A stretch of 64,000 nt of DNA, from assembly GCF_030408615.1 (NCBI RefSeq), contig NZ_CP047187.1, positions 1,240,001-1,304,000 on the forward strand. The letters run 5' to 3'. Below are positions 54,687-64,000 of this stretch, in pieces. A program made the translations under genes and the position numbers. This DNA is from Corynebacterium bovis DSM 20582 = CIP 54.80 (lineage in GTDB: Bacteria; Actinomycetota; Actinomycetes; Mycobacteriales; Mycobacteriaceae). Under the pieces are notes generated by a model. That model worked only from the letters and a program-made list of their open reading frames with translations, did no database searches and was not told where the DNA came from. Every line of letters begins with the position of its first letter. The stretch's first letter is position 1.

Positions 54687-55310
54687 ATGACGGAGACCCG
54701 GTTCAGCACCGCGACGGAGGCGCTGACGGCGCTGACCCGCGTCGTCCCCGACTTCCCCTCGCCGGGGGTGACCTTCGGCGACCTCACCCCGGTCCTCGCC
54801 GACCCGGACGGCTTCCGGGTCGTCGTCGACGACCTCGCCGCCGCGGTCGGGGAATGCGCGCCGGACCTCGTCGCCGGACTCGACGCGCGGGGCTTCCTCG
54901 TCGGCTCGGCCGTCGCGCGGGCCCTCGGCACCGGGATCCTCGCCGTGCGGAAGGCGGGGAAGCTGCCGCCGCCGGTGCACCACGAGGACTACGCCCTGGA
55001 GTACGGCACCGCGGCCCTCGAGATCCCCGCCTCCGGGGTGCCCCTCGAGGGTCGGAGGGTCGTCCTCGTCGACGACGTCCTCGCCACGGGCGGCACGATG
55101 GCGGCGTCGCGGGCCCTGCTCGAGCGCGCGGGGGCGGTCGTCTGCGGACTCGCCGTCGTCCTCGAGGTGCCGGGCCTCGGCGGACGGGACCGGTTCCCCG
55201 ACCTGCCCCTGTACGTCGCCGGCGACCGGGACGACGACCGCCCCGGCGCCGTCGGCGCCACCGCGGTGCGGGACACCACCCTGACCCGCAGCGAGGAGAC
55301 CCACCTGTGA
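54687..55310 (+). CDS. apt: Adenine phosphoribosyltransferase
   Basis: Apt makes AMP from adenine and PRPP. The 207-residue protein has the type I PRTase motif [13 protein letters not shown], the N-terminal [18 protein letters not shown] and [41 protein letters not shown] at 54677-54681 is 5 bases from ATG 54687. It is coupled to relA by a GTGA overlap; the apt-relA order is widespread and links purine salvage with (p)ppGpp, which inhibits many PRPP enzymes. Confidence 0.95.
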   Translation: MTETRFSTATEALTALTRVVPDFPSPGVTFGDLTPVLADPDGFRVVVDDLAAAVGECAPDLVAGLDARGFLVGSAVARALGTGILAVRKAGKLPPPVHHEDYALEYGTAALEIPASGVPLEGRRVVLVDDVLATGGTMAASRALLERAGAVVCGLAVVLEVPGLGGRDRFPDLPLYVAGDRDDDRPGAVGATAVRDTTLTRSEETHL

Positions 55311-57571
55311 CCACCGACCGCAACTCCCTGTGGATGGGCGCCCGCATCGCCCGCAGCCTCACCGGCCGCAGCCGGGTCAACCCGGTGCTCGGGCCGCTCA
55401 TCGCCGTGCACCGGACCTTCCACCCCCGGGCCGACCTCGACCTGCTGGACCGGGCGTACTCGACGGCGGAGCACCTCCACCGGGGCGTGCTGCGGAAGTC
55501 CGGCGAGCCGTACATCACCCACCCGCTCGCCGTCGCCACGATCGCCGCCGAGATCGGGATGGACACGACGACGATCGTCGCCGCGCTGCTCCACGACACC
55601 GTCGAGGACACGGAGTACTCCCTCGCCGACCTCGAACGGGACTTCGGGGCCGAGGTCGCCCGCCTCGTCGACGGGGTGACGAAGCTCGACAAGGTCGCGC
55701 TGGGCTCCGCGGCGGAGGCGGAGACGATCCGTAAGATGATCGTCGCGATGGCCCACGACCCGCGCGTGCTCGTCATCAAGGTCTCCGACCGGCTCCACAA
55801 CATGCGCACGATGCGGTTCCTCCCGCCGGAGAAGCAGGCGAAGAAGGCACGGGAGACCCTGGAGGTCATCGCCCCGCTCGCGCACCGGCTGGGGATGGCG
55901 TCGGTGAAGTGGGAGCTCGAGGACCTCGCGTTCGCCATCCTCTACCCGAAGAAGTACGACGAGATCGTCCGGCTCGTCGCCGACCGGGCCCCGAAGCGTG
56001 ACCAGTACCTCGCCGGGGTCATCGACGAGGTGCAGGCGGCGATGCGGTCGTCGTCGATCACCGCCGAGGTCGTGGGCCGGCCGAAGCACTACTGGTCGAT
56101 CTACCAGAAGATGATCGTCCGGGGCCGGGAGTTCGACGAGATCTTCGACCTCGTGGGCATCCGCATCCTCGTCGAGGACGTGCGGGACTGCTACGCCGCC
56201 GTCGGCGCCGTGCACTCCCTCTACCAGCCCATGCCCGGGCGGTTCAAGGACTACATCAGCTCACCGCGCTTCGGCGTCTACCGGTCCCTCCACACGACCG
56301 TCATCGGACCGGACGCCAAGCCCCTCGAGGTGCAGATCCGCACCTACGAGATGCACCACAACGCCGAGTTCGGCATCGCCGCCCACTGGCGGTACAAGGA
56401 GACGCGCGGCTCGCACCGGGGGGACAACGCCGAGGTCGACCAGATGGCGTGGATGCGGCAGCTCCTCGACTGGCAGAAGGAGGCCGCCGACCCCAACGAG
56501 TTCCTCGACAGCCTCCGCTACGACCTGTCCACCAACGAGATCTTCGTCTTCACCCCGAAGGGGGACGCCGTCACGCTGCCGACCGGCGCGACGCCGGTGG
56601 ACTTCGCCTACACCGTCCACACCGAGGTCGGTCACCGGTGCATCGGGGCGAAGGTCAACGGCAAGCTCGTCGCCCTCGAGTCCCCGCTGAAGACCGGGGA
56701 CAAGGTGGAGATCTTCACCTCGAAGGACAGCGGGGCCGGCCCGAGCAAGGACTGGGAGAGCTTCGTCGTCTCCCCCCGGGCCAAGAACAAGATCCGCGCG
56801 TGGTTCGCCAAGGAGCGGCGGGAGGAGGCCCTGGAGAAGGGGCGCGACGCGCTCGCCGCCGAGGTACAGCGGGGCGGGCTGCCCGTCCACCGCCTCTTCA
56901 CCGCGAGTGCGCTCAAGGCCGTCGCCGCCGACCTCCACCACGACAGCGTGAGTTCGCTGTACACCGCCATCGGTCAGGGGCACGTCACCGCCGGGCACGT
57001 GACGAACCGGCTCATCGAGATGTTCGGGGACGACGACCAGGTCGACGGGCTCTCCCAGATCCCGACGACGACGCGGTCGCGGCTCGACCACACCGTGCAG
57101 AAGGGGCGCGGCGACGGCAGCGGCATCCTCGTCCAGGGGGAGGCGGACTTCTCCGCGAAGCTCGCGAAGTGCTGCACCCCGGTGCCGGGGGACGCCATCT
57201 TCGGCTTCGTCACGAAGGGCGGGGGAGTGTCCGTCCACCGGACGGACTGCACGAACTCGGAGAAGCTCCACCGGGAACCCGGGAGGATCGTCGAGGTGTC
57301 GTGGGCGGCGTCGTTCGCCAACGCCGTGTTCGTCGTCACCGTGCAGATCGAGGGACTCGACCGGACGGGACTGCTCTCCGAGGTCACCCGGGTCGTCAGC
57401 GAGCAGAAGGTGCCGATCATCGCGACGAGCACCCACGTCGCCGAGGACCGGGTGGCGGTGTGCCGGTTCACCTTCGAGGTGTCCGACACCAAGCAGCTGG
57501 GGTACCTCATGAACCAGCTGCGCAACGTCGAGGGCGTCTTCGACGTCTACCGTGTGACGACCGGGGGCTGA
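55307..57571 (+). CDS. relA: Bifunctional (p)ppGpp synthetase/hydrolase Rel (RelA/SpoT)
   Basis: Rel makes and degrades (p)ppGpp. The 754-residue protein has the hydrolase HD domain ([31 protein letters not shown] and [19 protein letters not shown]) and the synthetase domain ([38 protein letters not shown]). A TGS domain ([41 protein letters not shown]), the conserved-Cys region ([29 protein letters not shown]) and a C-terminal ACT domain follow. All catalytic blocks are intact, so both activities are expected. Start GTG 55307 overlaps apt. Confidence 0.97.
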   Translation: MTTDRNSLWMGARIARSLTGRSRVNPVLGPLIAVHRTFHPRADLDLLDRAYSTAEHLHRGVLRKSGEPYITHPLAVATIAAEIGMDTTTIVAALLHDTVEDTEYSLADLERDFGAEVARLVDGVTKLDKVALGSAAEAETIRKMIVAMAHDPRVLVIKVSDRLHNMRTMRFLPPEKQAKKARETLEVIAPLAHRLGMASVKWELEDLAFAILYPKKYDEIVRLVADRAPKRDQYLAGVIDEVQAAMRSSSITAEVVGRPKHYWSIYQKMIVRGREFDEIFDLVGIRILVEDVRDCYAAVGAVHSLYQPMPGRFKDYISSPRFGVYRSLHTTVIGPDAKPLEVQIRTYEMHHNAEFGIAAHWRYKETRGSHRGDNAEVDQMAWMRQLLDWQKEAADPNEFLDSLRYDLSTNEIFVFTPKGDAVTLPTGATPVDFAYTVHTEVGHRCIGAKVNGKLVALESPLKTGDKVEIFTSKDSGAGPSKDWESFVVSPRAKNKIRAWFAKERREEALEKGRDALAAEVQRGGLPVHRLFTASALKAVAADLHHDSVSSLYTAIGQGHVTAGHVTNRLIEMFGDDDQVDGLSQIPTTTRSRLDHTVQKGRGDGSGILVQGEADFSAKLAKCCTPVPGDAIFGFVTKGGGVSVHRTDCTNSEKLHREPGRIVEVSWAASFANAVFVVTVQIEGLDRTGLLSEVTRVVSEQKVPIIATSTHVAEDRVAVCRFTFEVSDTKQLGYLMNQLRNVEGVFDVYRVTTGG

Positions 57572-57577
57572 CCGGCG

Positions 57578-57595
57578 GCCGCCCTCGCGGGCGGC
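57578..57595. terminator. Hairpin between convergent relA and the cyclophilin gene
   Basis: GCCGCCC and GGGCGGC enclose a TCGC loop 6 bases after the relA stop. The symmetric stem could end transcripts from both sides; there is no T run. Confidence 0.4.
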
Positions 57596-57644
57596 TCACC
57601 GCCGGGGCCCCGGTCGGGCGGCCGTCCGCCGCCCGTCCGCCGGC

Positions 57645-58553
57645 TCAGGCGTCGGCGGTCGCCTTGGTGATGCGGACCTCCTGGGTGGGCTTGCCGCCCT
57701 GGCCCTTCGCCGCCGCGTTGTCCTTGTTCTGGTCGTTGATCGTGTCCAGGGTCTGCAGGCCCTTGTCGGCGATCGTGCCGAAGACGTTGTACTTCGGCGG
57801 GAGCGTCGAGTCCCCGCTGACCATGAACAGCTGGGAGCCGTTCGTGTCCTTGCCGGAGTTCGCCATGGCGAGCGTGCCGCGCGCGTAGGTGACGGGCTTC
57901 TCCGCGTCCTCGGGCTTCACACCGTTCGTCGGGAACTCGTCGGCGAAGGAGAAGCCGGGGCCGCCGGAGCCCTTCGCCGTCGGGTCGCCGCACTGGAGGA
58001 TTTTGAGGGCGTCGGACTCGACGATGCGGTGGCACACGGTGTCGTTGTAGTAGCCGGCCTTGACGAGGTGCTCGATCGCGTTGACCGTGCACGGCGACGT
58101 CGAGCGGTCGAGGGTCATCGGGATCTGGCCCTGCGACGTGTCGAAGGTGACCTTGACCGTGCCGGAGGTGGGGACGTCCTTCCCGTTCGGCAGGCTGACC
58201 TGCTTCGCCGCGTCACCGGTGTTGGTGTAGTCGCAGGTCACGGTCTTGCCGTAGGGGGTCAGCGGGGCCTTGGGCATCGCGGCGGCCTTCGTGTCCTCGG
58301 CCGGGTCCGTCGTCGACGTCGCCGCGGCGTCGGAGGCCTCGGTCGCGGAGTCCCCGCCGTCGCGTGTCGTCAGGTAGATCACGCCGCCGACGAGAACGAC
58401 GATCACCACGAGGGTGGCGACGACGACCCCGAGGGGGCGGGCCTTCTCCCGGCGCTCCCGCGCCTTGAGCTCCTTCTGGAGCGCAGAGAGTGCCTGGTCA
58501 CGGCGACGTGAGTTGTCGGACGGGGTTTCAGCCAACGGTCCGGGTCCTTTCAT
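57645..58553 (-). CDS. Membrane-anchored peptidyl-prolyl cis-trans isomerase (cyclophilin)
   Basis: The 302-residue protein has a basic coiled-coil-like N-terminus (RRRDQALSALQKELKARERREKARP), one membrane helix (LGVVVATLVVIVVLVGGVIYL) and a Thr/Ala-rich linker. An extracytoplasmic cyclophilin domain follows: VTFDTSQGQIPMTLD, YYNDTVCHRIVE, GFSFADEFPTNG, YARGTLAMANSGKDTNGSQLFM and YNVFGTIADKGL. Four Cys in the domain could form disulfides. From memory M. tuberculosis PpiB occupies the same place next to relA. ATG 58553 is used, but AAAGGA lies inside the first codons and TTG 58535 may be the true start. Confidence 0.9.
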   Translation of the reverse strand: MKGPGPLAETPSDNSRRRDQALSALQKELKARERREKARPLGVVVATLVVIVVLVGGVIYLTTRDGGDSATEASDAAATSTTDPAEDTKAAAMPKAPLTPYGKTVTCDYTNTGDAAKQVSLPNGKDVPTSGTVKVTFDTSQGQIPMTLDRSTSPCTVNAIEHLVKAGYYNDTVCHRIVESDALKILQCGDPTAKGSGGPGFSFADEFPTNGVKPEDAEKPVTYARGTLAMANSGKDTNGSQLFMVSGDSTLPPKYNVFGTIADKGLQTLDTINDQNKDNAAAKGQGGKPTQEVRITKATADA

Positions 58554-58635
58554 CGGTGTCCGGGCGACGGCCGCCGGCCGGACGGGGCCCGCCCGTGGTC
58601 GTCCACCGGCGGGGGCGTGCTGGAAGTGCCCGTAC

Positions 58636-58641
58636 ATTATG
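58636..58641 (-). promoter_or_regulatory. Probable -10 box of the cyclophilin gene
   Basis: CATAAT on the reverse strand lies about 82 bases before ATG 58553, in the most AT-rich spot of the divergent region. Confidence 0.4.
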
Positions 58642-58695
58642 CACGTCGGGCGCAGGTCGATCCAGGTGACCCGCGGGCGTGACCCCACCCGCCGG

Positions 58696-58701
58696 TACAG
58701 T
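58696..58701 (+). promoter_or_regulatory. -10 box of the metallo-hydrolase gene, leaderless type
   Basis: TACAGT ends 8 bases before ATG 58710, with no ribosome binding site between. Confidence 0.5.
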
Positions 58702-58709
58702 GGGTCCGC

Positions 58710-59399
58710 ATGGAGCTCATCACCGTCACCGTCGGCCCGTTCGGGACGAACTGCCACATCCTCCACCGGGACGGGACCGCCACCGTCGTCGACCCCGGCC
58801 ACGGGGCGGCCGCGGAGGTCCGCCGGGTCGTCGCCGCGCACGGTCTCACCGTCGACCGGGTGCTCCTCACCCACGGTCACATCGACCACATGCGCGACGC
58901 GGGGGAGGTCGCGCGGGAGCACGACGTCCCCGTGCTGCTCCACCGGGAGGACCACGCCTGGCTGACCGGCCCCGGCCGGCCGGTCCCGCTCATGTGCGAG
59001 GGGCCGCTGGGGGAGATGTTCGGCGTCGCGGACATGGTGCCGCTCACGGTCGACGACGTCACCCCGTACGGGGAGACCGTCGACATCGCGGGGGAGACGT
59101 ACACGGTCCACCACACACCCGGTCACTCGCCGGGGTCGGTCATGCTCCACCGGCCCGGTGCCACCGGCGAGGGGGAGTCGGGTGCGGGGACGGTCATCGG
59201 CGGGGACGTCCTCTTCCGGGGCGGGGTGGGGCGGACGGACCTCCCGCTGAGCTCGCCGGAGGCGATGGCCCGGACACTGCGGCGGCTGCCGGGGCTGTTC
59301 GGGGAGCACGACGTCGTCCTCCCCGGGCACGGCCCCTCCACGACCGTGGGCCACGAGACCCGCACCAACCCGTTCCTCCGGCAGGCCGGGGGACTATGA
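58710..59399 (+). CDS. MBL-fold metallo-hydrolase (glyoxalase II-like)
   Basis: The 229-residue protein has the di-zinc motif THGHIDHMRDAG, then TPGHSPGSVMLH, GGDVLFRGGVGRTDLP and the last ligand in LPGHGPSTTVGHE. This set is typical of glyoxalase II-like hydrolases (Rv2581c-type). The substrate in mycothiol-containing bacteria is not known; a mycothiol thioester is conceivable. Its TGA lies inside the -10 box of hisS, and the two genes are otherwise 9 bases apart. Confidence 0.93.
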   Translation: MELITVTVGPFGTNCHILHRDGTATVVDPGHGAAAEVRRVVAAHGLTVDRVLLTHGHIDHMRDAGEVAREHDVPVLLHREDHAWLTGPGRPVPLMCEGPLGEMFGVADMVPLTVDDVTPYGETVDIAGETYTVHHTPGHSPGSVMLHRPGATGEGESGAGTVIGGDVLFRGGVGRTDLPLSSPEAMARTLRRLPGLFGEHDVVLPGHGPSTTVGHETRTNPFLRQAGGL

Positions 59400-59400
59400 T
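59395..59400 (+). promoter_or_regulatory. -10 box of hisS, leaderless type, overlapping a stop codon
   Basis: TATGAT ends 8 bases before GTG 59409 and contains the TGA (59397-59399) of the metallo-hydrolase gene. hisS may therefore be read both from upstream and from its own leaderless start. Confidence 0.5.
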
Positions 59401-59408
59401 GGGCCACC

Positions 59409-60752
59409 GTGACTGACAGCCCGAGCACCCCGACGACCGAGCCGGAGCAGACCCCGGCGACCTCCCAGGCCCCCGCCGCGGCGGGCCAGCCGTTCTCCGC
59501 CCCGAAGGGGGTGCCGGACTACGTCCCCCCGGCGTCCGCCGAGTTCCACGCGGTCCGCGACGCCTTCGTCGCCCGCGCCCACGAGGCCGGGTACCAGCAC
59601 ATCGAGCTGCCCGTCTTCGAGGAGACGGGGCTGTACGCCCGGGGCGTCGGCGAGTCGACGGACGTCGTGTCCAAGGAGATGTACACCTTCGAGGACCGGG
59701 GCGGCCGCAGCGTCACCCTCCGCCCGGAGGGGACCGCCGGCGTCATCCGCGCCGTCATCGAGCACAACCTCGACCGCGGCCAGCTGCCGGCGAAGCTCGC
59801 CTACAGCGGCCCGTTCTTCCGCTACGAGCGGCCCCAGGCGGGGCGCTACCGCCAGCTCCAGCAGGTCGGGGTCGAGGCCGTCGGCGTCGACGACCCCGCG
59901 CTCGACGCCGAGGTCATCGCGCTGGCCGACCGGTGCTTCCGCACCGTCGGGCTCACCGGCTACCGGCTGGAACTGACCTCCCTCGGCGACGCGACGTGCC
60001 GGCCCCGCTACCGGGAGACGCTCCAGCGGTTCCTCGACGGGCTGCCCCTCGACGAGGCCACCCGCACCCGCGCCCGGCTCAACCCGCTGCGTGTGCTCGA
60101 CGACAAGCGCCCCGAGATGCGCGAGATGCTCGCCGACGCCCCGCTCATGCTCGACCACCTCTCCGACGGGCCCCGCGAGCACTTCGAGACCGTCACCGGG
60201 CTGCTCGACGACATGGGCGTGGCCTACACCGTGAACCCGCGGATGGTCCGTGGGCTGGACTACTACACGAAGACCTGCTTCGAGTTCGTCCACGACGGGC
60301 TCGGCGCGCAGTCCGGCATCGGCGGCGGGGGCCGGTACGACGGGCTCATGGCTCAGCTCGGGGGACAGGACCTCTCGGGCATCGGCTTCGGCCTCGGTGT
60401 CGACCGCACGCTGCTCGCCCTCGAGGCGGAGGGCCGGAGCGTCGGCACGGGCCGGAGGGTCGACGTCTACGGCGTCGCCCTCGGTGCCGCGGCGAAGCGG
60501 CGCATGGCCCTGCTCGTCGACGAGCTCCGCGCCGCCGGGGTGTCCGCGGACATGGCGTACGGCGACCGGGGGCTCAAAGGCGCGATGAAGGGGGCTGACC
60601 GGGCCGGCGCCCTCTACGCGCTCGTCCTCGGCGACCGGGAGCTCGAGGACGGCACGGTCGCCCTCCGCGACCTCGGCAGCCACGACCAGGAGCAGCAGGA
60701 GCTCGGTGACGTCGTGCGCGTCGTCGGCGAGCGCGTCGCGCAGCGGCGCTGA
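59409..60752 (+). CDS. hisS: Histidine--tRNA ligase
   Basis: HisRS charges tRNA-His. The 447-residue class II enzyme has a Pro/Thr-rich N-terminal extension of about 30 residues. [11 protein letters not shown], motif 1 ([34 protein letters not shown]), motif 2 ([16 protein letters not shown]...[26 protein letters not shown]), the His-specific [16 protein letters not shown] and motif 3 ([16 protein letters not shown]) follow. The anticodon domain closes the protein. GTG 59409 is chosen from the leaderless promoter and from the start of conservation. Confidence 0.97.
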   Translation: MTDSPSTPTTEPEQTPATSQAPAAAGQPFSAPKGVPDYVPPASAEFHAVRDAFVARAHEAGYQHIELPVFEETGLYARGVGESTDVVSKEMYTFEDRGGRSVTLRPEGTAGVIRAVIEHNLDRGQLPAKLAYSGPFFRYERPQAGRYRQLQQVGVEAVGVDDPALDAEVIALADRCFRTVGLTGYRLELTSLGDATCRPRYRETLQRFLDGLPLDEATRTRARLNPLRVLDDKRPEMREMLADAPLMLDHLSDGPREHFETVTGLLDDMGVAYTVNPRMVRGLDYYTKTCFEFVHDGLGAQSGIGGGGRYDGLMAQLGGQDLSGIGFGLGVDRTLLALEAEGRSVGTGRRVDVYGVALGAAAKRRMALLVDELRAAGVSADMAYGDRGLKGAMKGADRAGALYALVLGDRELEDGTVALRDLGSHDQEQQELGDVVRVVGERVAQRR

Positions 60753-60924
60753 GACCCGGGTCCGGCCCGCGGCCCGCCGGGGGGGCGGCCGGGCCGCGGC
60801 GGCCCCGGTGAACGGGTGATGAACTCTCGGCGGGAAGCCCGTGACGCGGCGGGGCGTCGCCGGGCGCGCCGGCCACGACGGTGCTTCACTGTCGGTGTCC
60901 CGACCCCCTGACGCAGGAGCCACC

Positions 60925-63696
60925 GTGCAGCAGCCCGCCCGACCACCCCGCCACGTCCCACCCGCTCCCCGCCACCGCGTGACCGCCACCCTCACCGCCG
61001 TCGCTCTCGGGGCCGCCGTCACCACCGTGACCGTGACCGTCCCGGCCACGGCGACCCCCGCGGGGGACGGCGTCGTCATCTCCGAGTACTACGGCGGGGG
61101 CGGCAACTCCGGCGCGACCCTCACCCGCGACTTCGTCGAGCTGTTCAACCCGACCGACCACCCGGTGAGTCTCGACGGCTGGACCCTCCAGTACCTCCCG
61201 GCGACGGCGTCCGCCGCGACCGCGGACCGGCGGACCGCGCTCCACGGCACCGTCGCGCCCCACGGGTACTACCTCGTCGCCGGGGCCGCGGGGGCCGGCG
61301 GGACCGTCGACCTCACCGCCGACGTGACCGACCCGCGCCTCGCGATGGGGGGACGTGCGGGGACGGTCGTGCTCATGTCCTCGGACGCCCTGTTCGGGAC
61401 GGGGGCGGACCCCGTCGACGTCGTCGGCGTCGGCCGGCCGCGGGTCCACGAGGGCCGGCCCGGGCCCGCGGTGTCGAACACGACGTCCGCCTCCCGCGAC
61501 GCGGCGGGGACCGACACCGACGACAACGCCGCCGACCTCACCGTCGGTGCGCCGACGCCGCGGTACTCGGGTGGCGACGCGACGGTCGGCGGGGGCGACG
61601 GGACGCCGGGGGATCCGGGCACCCCGCCCGCCGGCACCCCCGGCGCGCCCGGCGACCCGGACGACCCGGCCGTGCCCACCGTCGCCGTGACCGACATCCA
61701 GGGCACCGGCGACACCTCCCCGCTCGTCGGCCGGCGGGTCCGCACCGCCGGGATCGTCACGGCGACGTACCCGGACGGCGGCCTCGACGGGCTCGTCATC
61801 CAGACCGGCGGCCCCGGGCGGCTCCGCCACGCCGGCGAGGCCTCGCCGGGGGTGTTCGTCTACACCGGACCGGGCCGCGCCCCGGGCGCGGAGGCGGTCG
61901 GCCGCTGTGCGGTCGTCGTCGGCGAGGTCGCGGAGTTCCACGAGCAGACGCAGGTGTCGGGGACGGCGACCGTCGTCGACCCCTCCACCGAACCGGGGTG
62001 CGCGGAGCCGGTGACCCCCGTGACCGACCCCGTGCCGGAGGACCCCGCCGACCGGGAGGCCAACGAGTCCACGCTCGTCCAGCCCGCCGCGCCGTACACC
62101 GTGACGGACAACTACTCCCTCGACCGGTACGGCTCCGTCTCCCTCGTCGACGGTGACCGGCCGCTGCCGCAGGCGACGTCGGTCGCCGCCCCGGGCGCGG
62201 AGGCCGCGGCCGTCGAGGAGGCGAACCGGCGCCGGGTGCTCACCCTCGACGACGGGGCGACGCGCGACTTCCGCAGCGCCGCCGCCGCGGCCGTCCCGCT
62301 GCCCTACCTCGCGAGCGCCGACGGCATCCGGTCGCTGCGCACCGGTGACCACGTCCGGTTCACCCGGCCGGCCGTGTTCGGGTTCACGTTCGGGTCGTGG
62401 TCGCTCCAGCCGACGACCCCGGTGACGGGGCTCACCCCCCGGGCGGAGCTGCCCGTCTCCTGGGACGACGGCCGCGCCGCGGAGGTCGGCGGTCCCGCGC
62501 CCGTCGGCGGGTCGGACCGGCTGGCCAGCGTCAACGTCCTCAACTACTTCACCGACCTCGGCGCGGACGAGCCCGGCTGCCGCGCCCGCACCGACCGCAC
62601 CGGCACCCCCGTCACCGCCGACCGGTGCACGGTCCGCGGCGCGTACACGCCGGAGGCCCGGGCGGACCAGCAGGCGAAGATCGTCGCGGCGGTCAACGGG
62701 CTCGGCGCGTCCGTCGTCGGGCTCGAGGAGGTGGAGAACAGCGCGGCGTTCGGCCGCGACCGGGACGAGGCGCTGACCACCCTCGTCGACGCGCTCAACG
62801 CCGCGGGCGGGACGTGGCGGGCCGTGCCCTCGCCGGCCCCCGGGAACCGGCCGGCCCCGGAGGACGAGGACGTCATCCGCACCGCCCTGATCTACAACCC
62901 GGAGCGCGTCACCCCGGTCGGGGAGTCCCGCATCCTCGACTCAGAGGCGTTCACCGGCATCGCCCGGCAGCCGCTGGCCCAGGAGTTCGCCCCGGCGGGC
63001 GGGGGCGAGCCGTTCGTCGTCTCGGTGAACCACTTCAAGTCGAAGGGCTCCGTCGCCCGGGGCGACCGGGACACCGGTGACGGGCAGGGCGCGAACGCCC
63101 GGCTGCGCGTCGCCCAGGCGGAGGCGCTGCGGGACTGGCTCGCGGCGCAGGAGGACTGGCGGGACACCGCCCAGTTCATCATCGGCGACCTCAACTCGTA
63201 CGCGCGGGAGGACTCGGTGACGACGCTGCTCGACGCCGGATTCACCGACATCGGGGAGCGGTACGGCGCCGGGGAGTCCTACCTCTTCGGCGGCCGGGTC
63301 GGCTCCCTCGACCACGTCCTCGCCAACCCGCGTGGCCTCGCGTTGACGACCGGGGCGGACGTGTGGGACATCAACGCCGACGAGTCCCCGGCGTTCGAGT
63401 ACTCCCGGCGGCGGGCGAACGCCGTGGACTTCTACGCGCCGGACATGTTCCGGGCGTCGGACCACGACCCGGTGGTCGTCGGTCTGGCTCTGGACGGGGA
63501 CCGGCGGCCGCCGGCGGAGCCCGGTGCACCGGCGGGGAGTGCACCGGGCAGCGTCCCGGGCAGTGCACCGGTGACGACACCGCCCGGGTCCGGGGCGGGG
63601 TCCGGTGCCGGGTCGACCGTGGGCTCGGTGGCGGGCTCGCTGGCGGGCTCGGTCGCCGGGTGGTTCGCGGGCCGGTTCGGCGGTCAGCGCCGCTGA
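60925..63696 (+). CDS. Secreted ExeM/NucH-type extracellular nuclease with glycine-zipper tail
   Basis: The 923-residue protein starts at GTG 60925 behind AGGAG. It has a long signal peptide (TATLTAVALGAAVTTVTVTVPATATPA). A lamin-tail domain (VVISEYYGGGGNSGATLTRDFVELFNPTDHPVSLDGWTLQY) and an OB-like segment (VTDIQGTGDTSPLVGRRVRTAGIVTATYPDGGLDGLVIQT) follow. The endonuclease/exonuclease/phosphatase domain has SVNVLNYF, VVGLEEVEN, VNHFKSKGS, IGDLNSYARED and SDHDPVVVGL. The tail is Pro/Gly/Ser-rich and ends in GxxxG repeats (VGSVAGSLAGSVAGWFAG) plus basic residues. DNA breakdown outside the cell is likely. Confidence 0.9.
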   Translation: MQQPARPPRHVPPAPRHRVTATLTAVALGAAVTTVTVTVPATATPAGDGVVISEYYGGGGNSGATLTRDFVELFNPTDHPVSLDGWTLQYLPATASAATADRRTALHGTVAPHGYYLVAGAAGAGGTVDLTADVTDPRLAMGGRAGTVVLMSSDALFGTGADPVDVVGVGRPRVHEGRPGPAVSNTTSASRDAAGTDTDDNAADLTVGAPTPRYSGGDATVGGGDGTPGDPGTPPAGTPGAPGDPDDPAVPTVAVTDIQGTGDTSPLVGRRVRTAGIVTATYPDGGLDGLVIQTGGPGRLRHAGEASPGVFVYTGPGRAPGAEAVGRCAVVVGEVAEFHEQTQVSGTATVVDPSTEPGCAEPVTPVTDPVPEDPADREANESTLVQPAAPYTVTDNYSLDRYGSVSLVDGDRPLPQATSVAAPGAEAAAVEEANRRRVLTLDDGATRDFRSAAAAAVPLPYLASADGIRSLRTGDHVRFTRPAVFGFTFGSWSLQPTTPVTGLTPRAELPVSWDDGRAAEVGGPAPVGGSDRLASVNVLNYFTDLGADEPGCRARTDRTGTPVTADRCTVRGAYTPEARADQQAKIVAAVNGLGASVVGLEEVENSAAFGRDRDEALTTLVDALNAAGGTWRAVPSPAPGNRPAPEDEDVIRTALIYNPERVTPVGESRILDSEAFTGIARQPLAQEFAPAGGGEPFVVSVNHFKSKGSVARGDRDTGDGQGANARLRVAQAEALRDWLAAQEDWRDTAQFIIGDLNSYAREDSVTTLLDAGFTDIGERYGAGESYLFGGRVGSLDHVLANPRGLALTTGADVWDINADESPAFEYSRRRANAVDFYAPDMFRASDHDPVVVGLALDGDRRPPAEPGAPAGSAPGSVPGSAPVTTPPGSGAGSGAGSTVGSVAGSLAGSVAGWFAGRFGGQRR

Positions 63697-63760
63697 CCGG
63701 CACCGTCGGGACCGTTCGTGCCGGCGGGCCCGTCGGGGTCCCCGGTGCCCGGCAGGAGGC

Positions 63761-64000
63761 TCACGGCCCGTCGGGGTCGTCCGGGTCGAGGGGGACGACG
63801 ATCGGACGCCCGCTGACCGGGTCCGGGAGGATCCGGCACGGCAGGTCGTAGACCTCCCTGATGAGGTCCTCGGTCACGACCTCGGTGACCGGCCCCTGGG
63901 CCACGACGCGGCCCTCCTTCATGACGATGAGGTGCGTCGCGTAGCGGAAGGCGAGCGCGAGCTCGTGGAGGACCATGACGACCGTCGTGCCCTCGCGGTG
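63761..64000 (-). CDS. ABC transporter ATP-binding protein, siderophore/heme type (C-terminal part)
   Basis: The last 79 codons of an ATPase run in from the right edge: TTVVMVLHELALAFRYATHLIVMKEGRVVAQGPVTEVVTEDLIREVYDLPCRILPDPVSGRPIVVPL. VLHE is the H-loop, and the ELIREVYDLPCRI-like tail is typical of FecE/FepC ATPases for iron-siderophore or heme uptake. Its Walker motifs lie outside the window. Control by DtxR would be expected, but the promoter is not visible. It converges on the nuclease gene. Confidence 0.85.
   Translation of the reverse strand, partial: HREGTTVVMVLHELALAFRYATHLIVMKEGRVVAQGPVTEVVTEDLIREVYDLPCRILPDPVSGRPIVVPLDPDDPDGP

Overview
The window is about 64 kb of very GC-rich DNA (third codon positions almost all G or C) with dense gene packing. 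Gene content and order point to a mycolic-acid-containing actinobacterium of the Corynebacterium type. The pointers are sigB-dtxR-galE side by side, a polyphosphate glucokinase next to sigA, the arabinofuranosyltransferase AftC, the phosphatidylinositol-mannoside genes pgsA-patA-pimA, a PdxST vitamin B6 synthase and a coproporphyrin-type heme branch (HemY, HemQ). The species cannot be fixed from the sequence alone.

Layout. (1) 1-11 kb: a PAC2-family protein (cut by the left edge) and a divergent DUF4192 protein. Then galE, dtxR and a sigB preceded by an excellent SigH-type promoter, followed by dtd and a large methyltransferase, and by a divergent pair of DUF3099 and DUF3039 genes, the latter coupled to a DEAD/DEAH helicase. 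(2) 11-29 kb: sigA, ppgK, DUF4193, DUF3093, dut, a DUF3710-DUF3159-RNA methyltransferase operon, dxs, an RNase D-like protein, DUF3000, hemE-hemY-hemQ, msrB and aftC. (3) 29-35 kb: a junction made of a six-tRNA operon (Gly/Cys/Val/Gly/Val/Gly), a lone tRNA-Val(CAC), about 1 kb of repeat- and hairpin-rich DNA without genes, a small resuscitation-promoting factor (rpf) behind a CRP/GlxR-type palindrome, and a CopC - PCu(A)C - DyP peroxidase cassette. (4) 35-61 kb: thrS, HIT protein, pgsA, patA, pimA, a small membrane protein, pdxS, tesB, pdxT, yebC, ogt, a DUF3817 gene, ruvCAB, yajC-secD-secF, a lipoprotein solute-binding protein, apt, relA, a membrane-anchored cyclophilin, a metallo-hydrolase and hisS. 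(5) 61-64 kb: a large secreted nuclease with a glycine-zipper tail and the 3' end of a siderophore-type ABC ATPase.

From memory, regions 1-2 and region 4 are each collinear with Mycobacterium tuberculosis (about Rv2714-Rv2673 and Rv2614c-Rv2580c). Region 3 therefore sits where two old conserved blocks were joined, next to tRNA genes, and is the most accessory-looking part. I see no prophage, transposase, CRISPR array or defence island.

Two themes run through the window. Thirteen gene pairs share a 4-base ATGA or GTGA stop/start overlap, so translational coupling is the rule. At least a dozen genes have a TANNNT-like -10 hexamer 7 or 8 bases upstream of the start codon, which predicts leaderless mRNAs. 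The pathways meet in sensible ways: SigA, SigB and DtxR set transcription; dxs feeds isoprenoids; hemE/Y/Q make heme; AftC and the PIM genes build the envelope; RuvCAB and Ogt repair DNA; SecDF-YajC drives export; RelA with ThrS/HisS links translation to stringent control.
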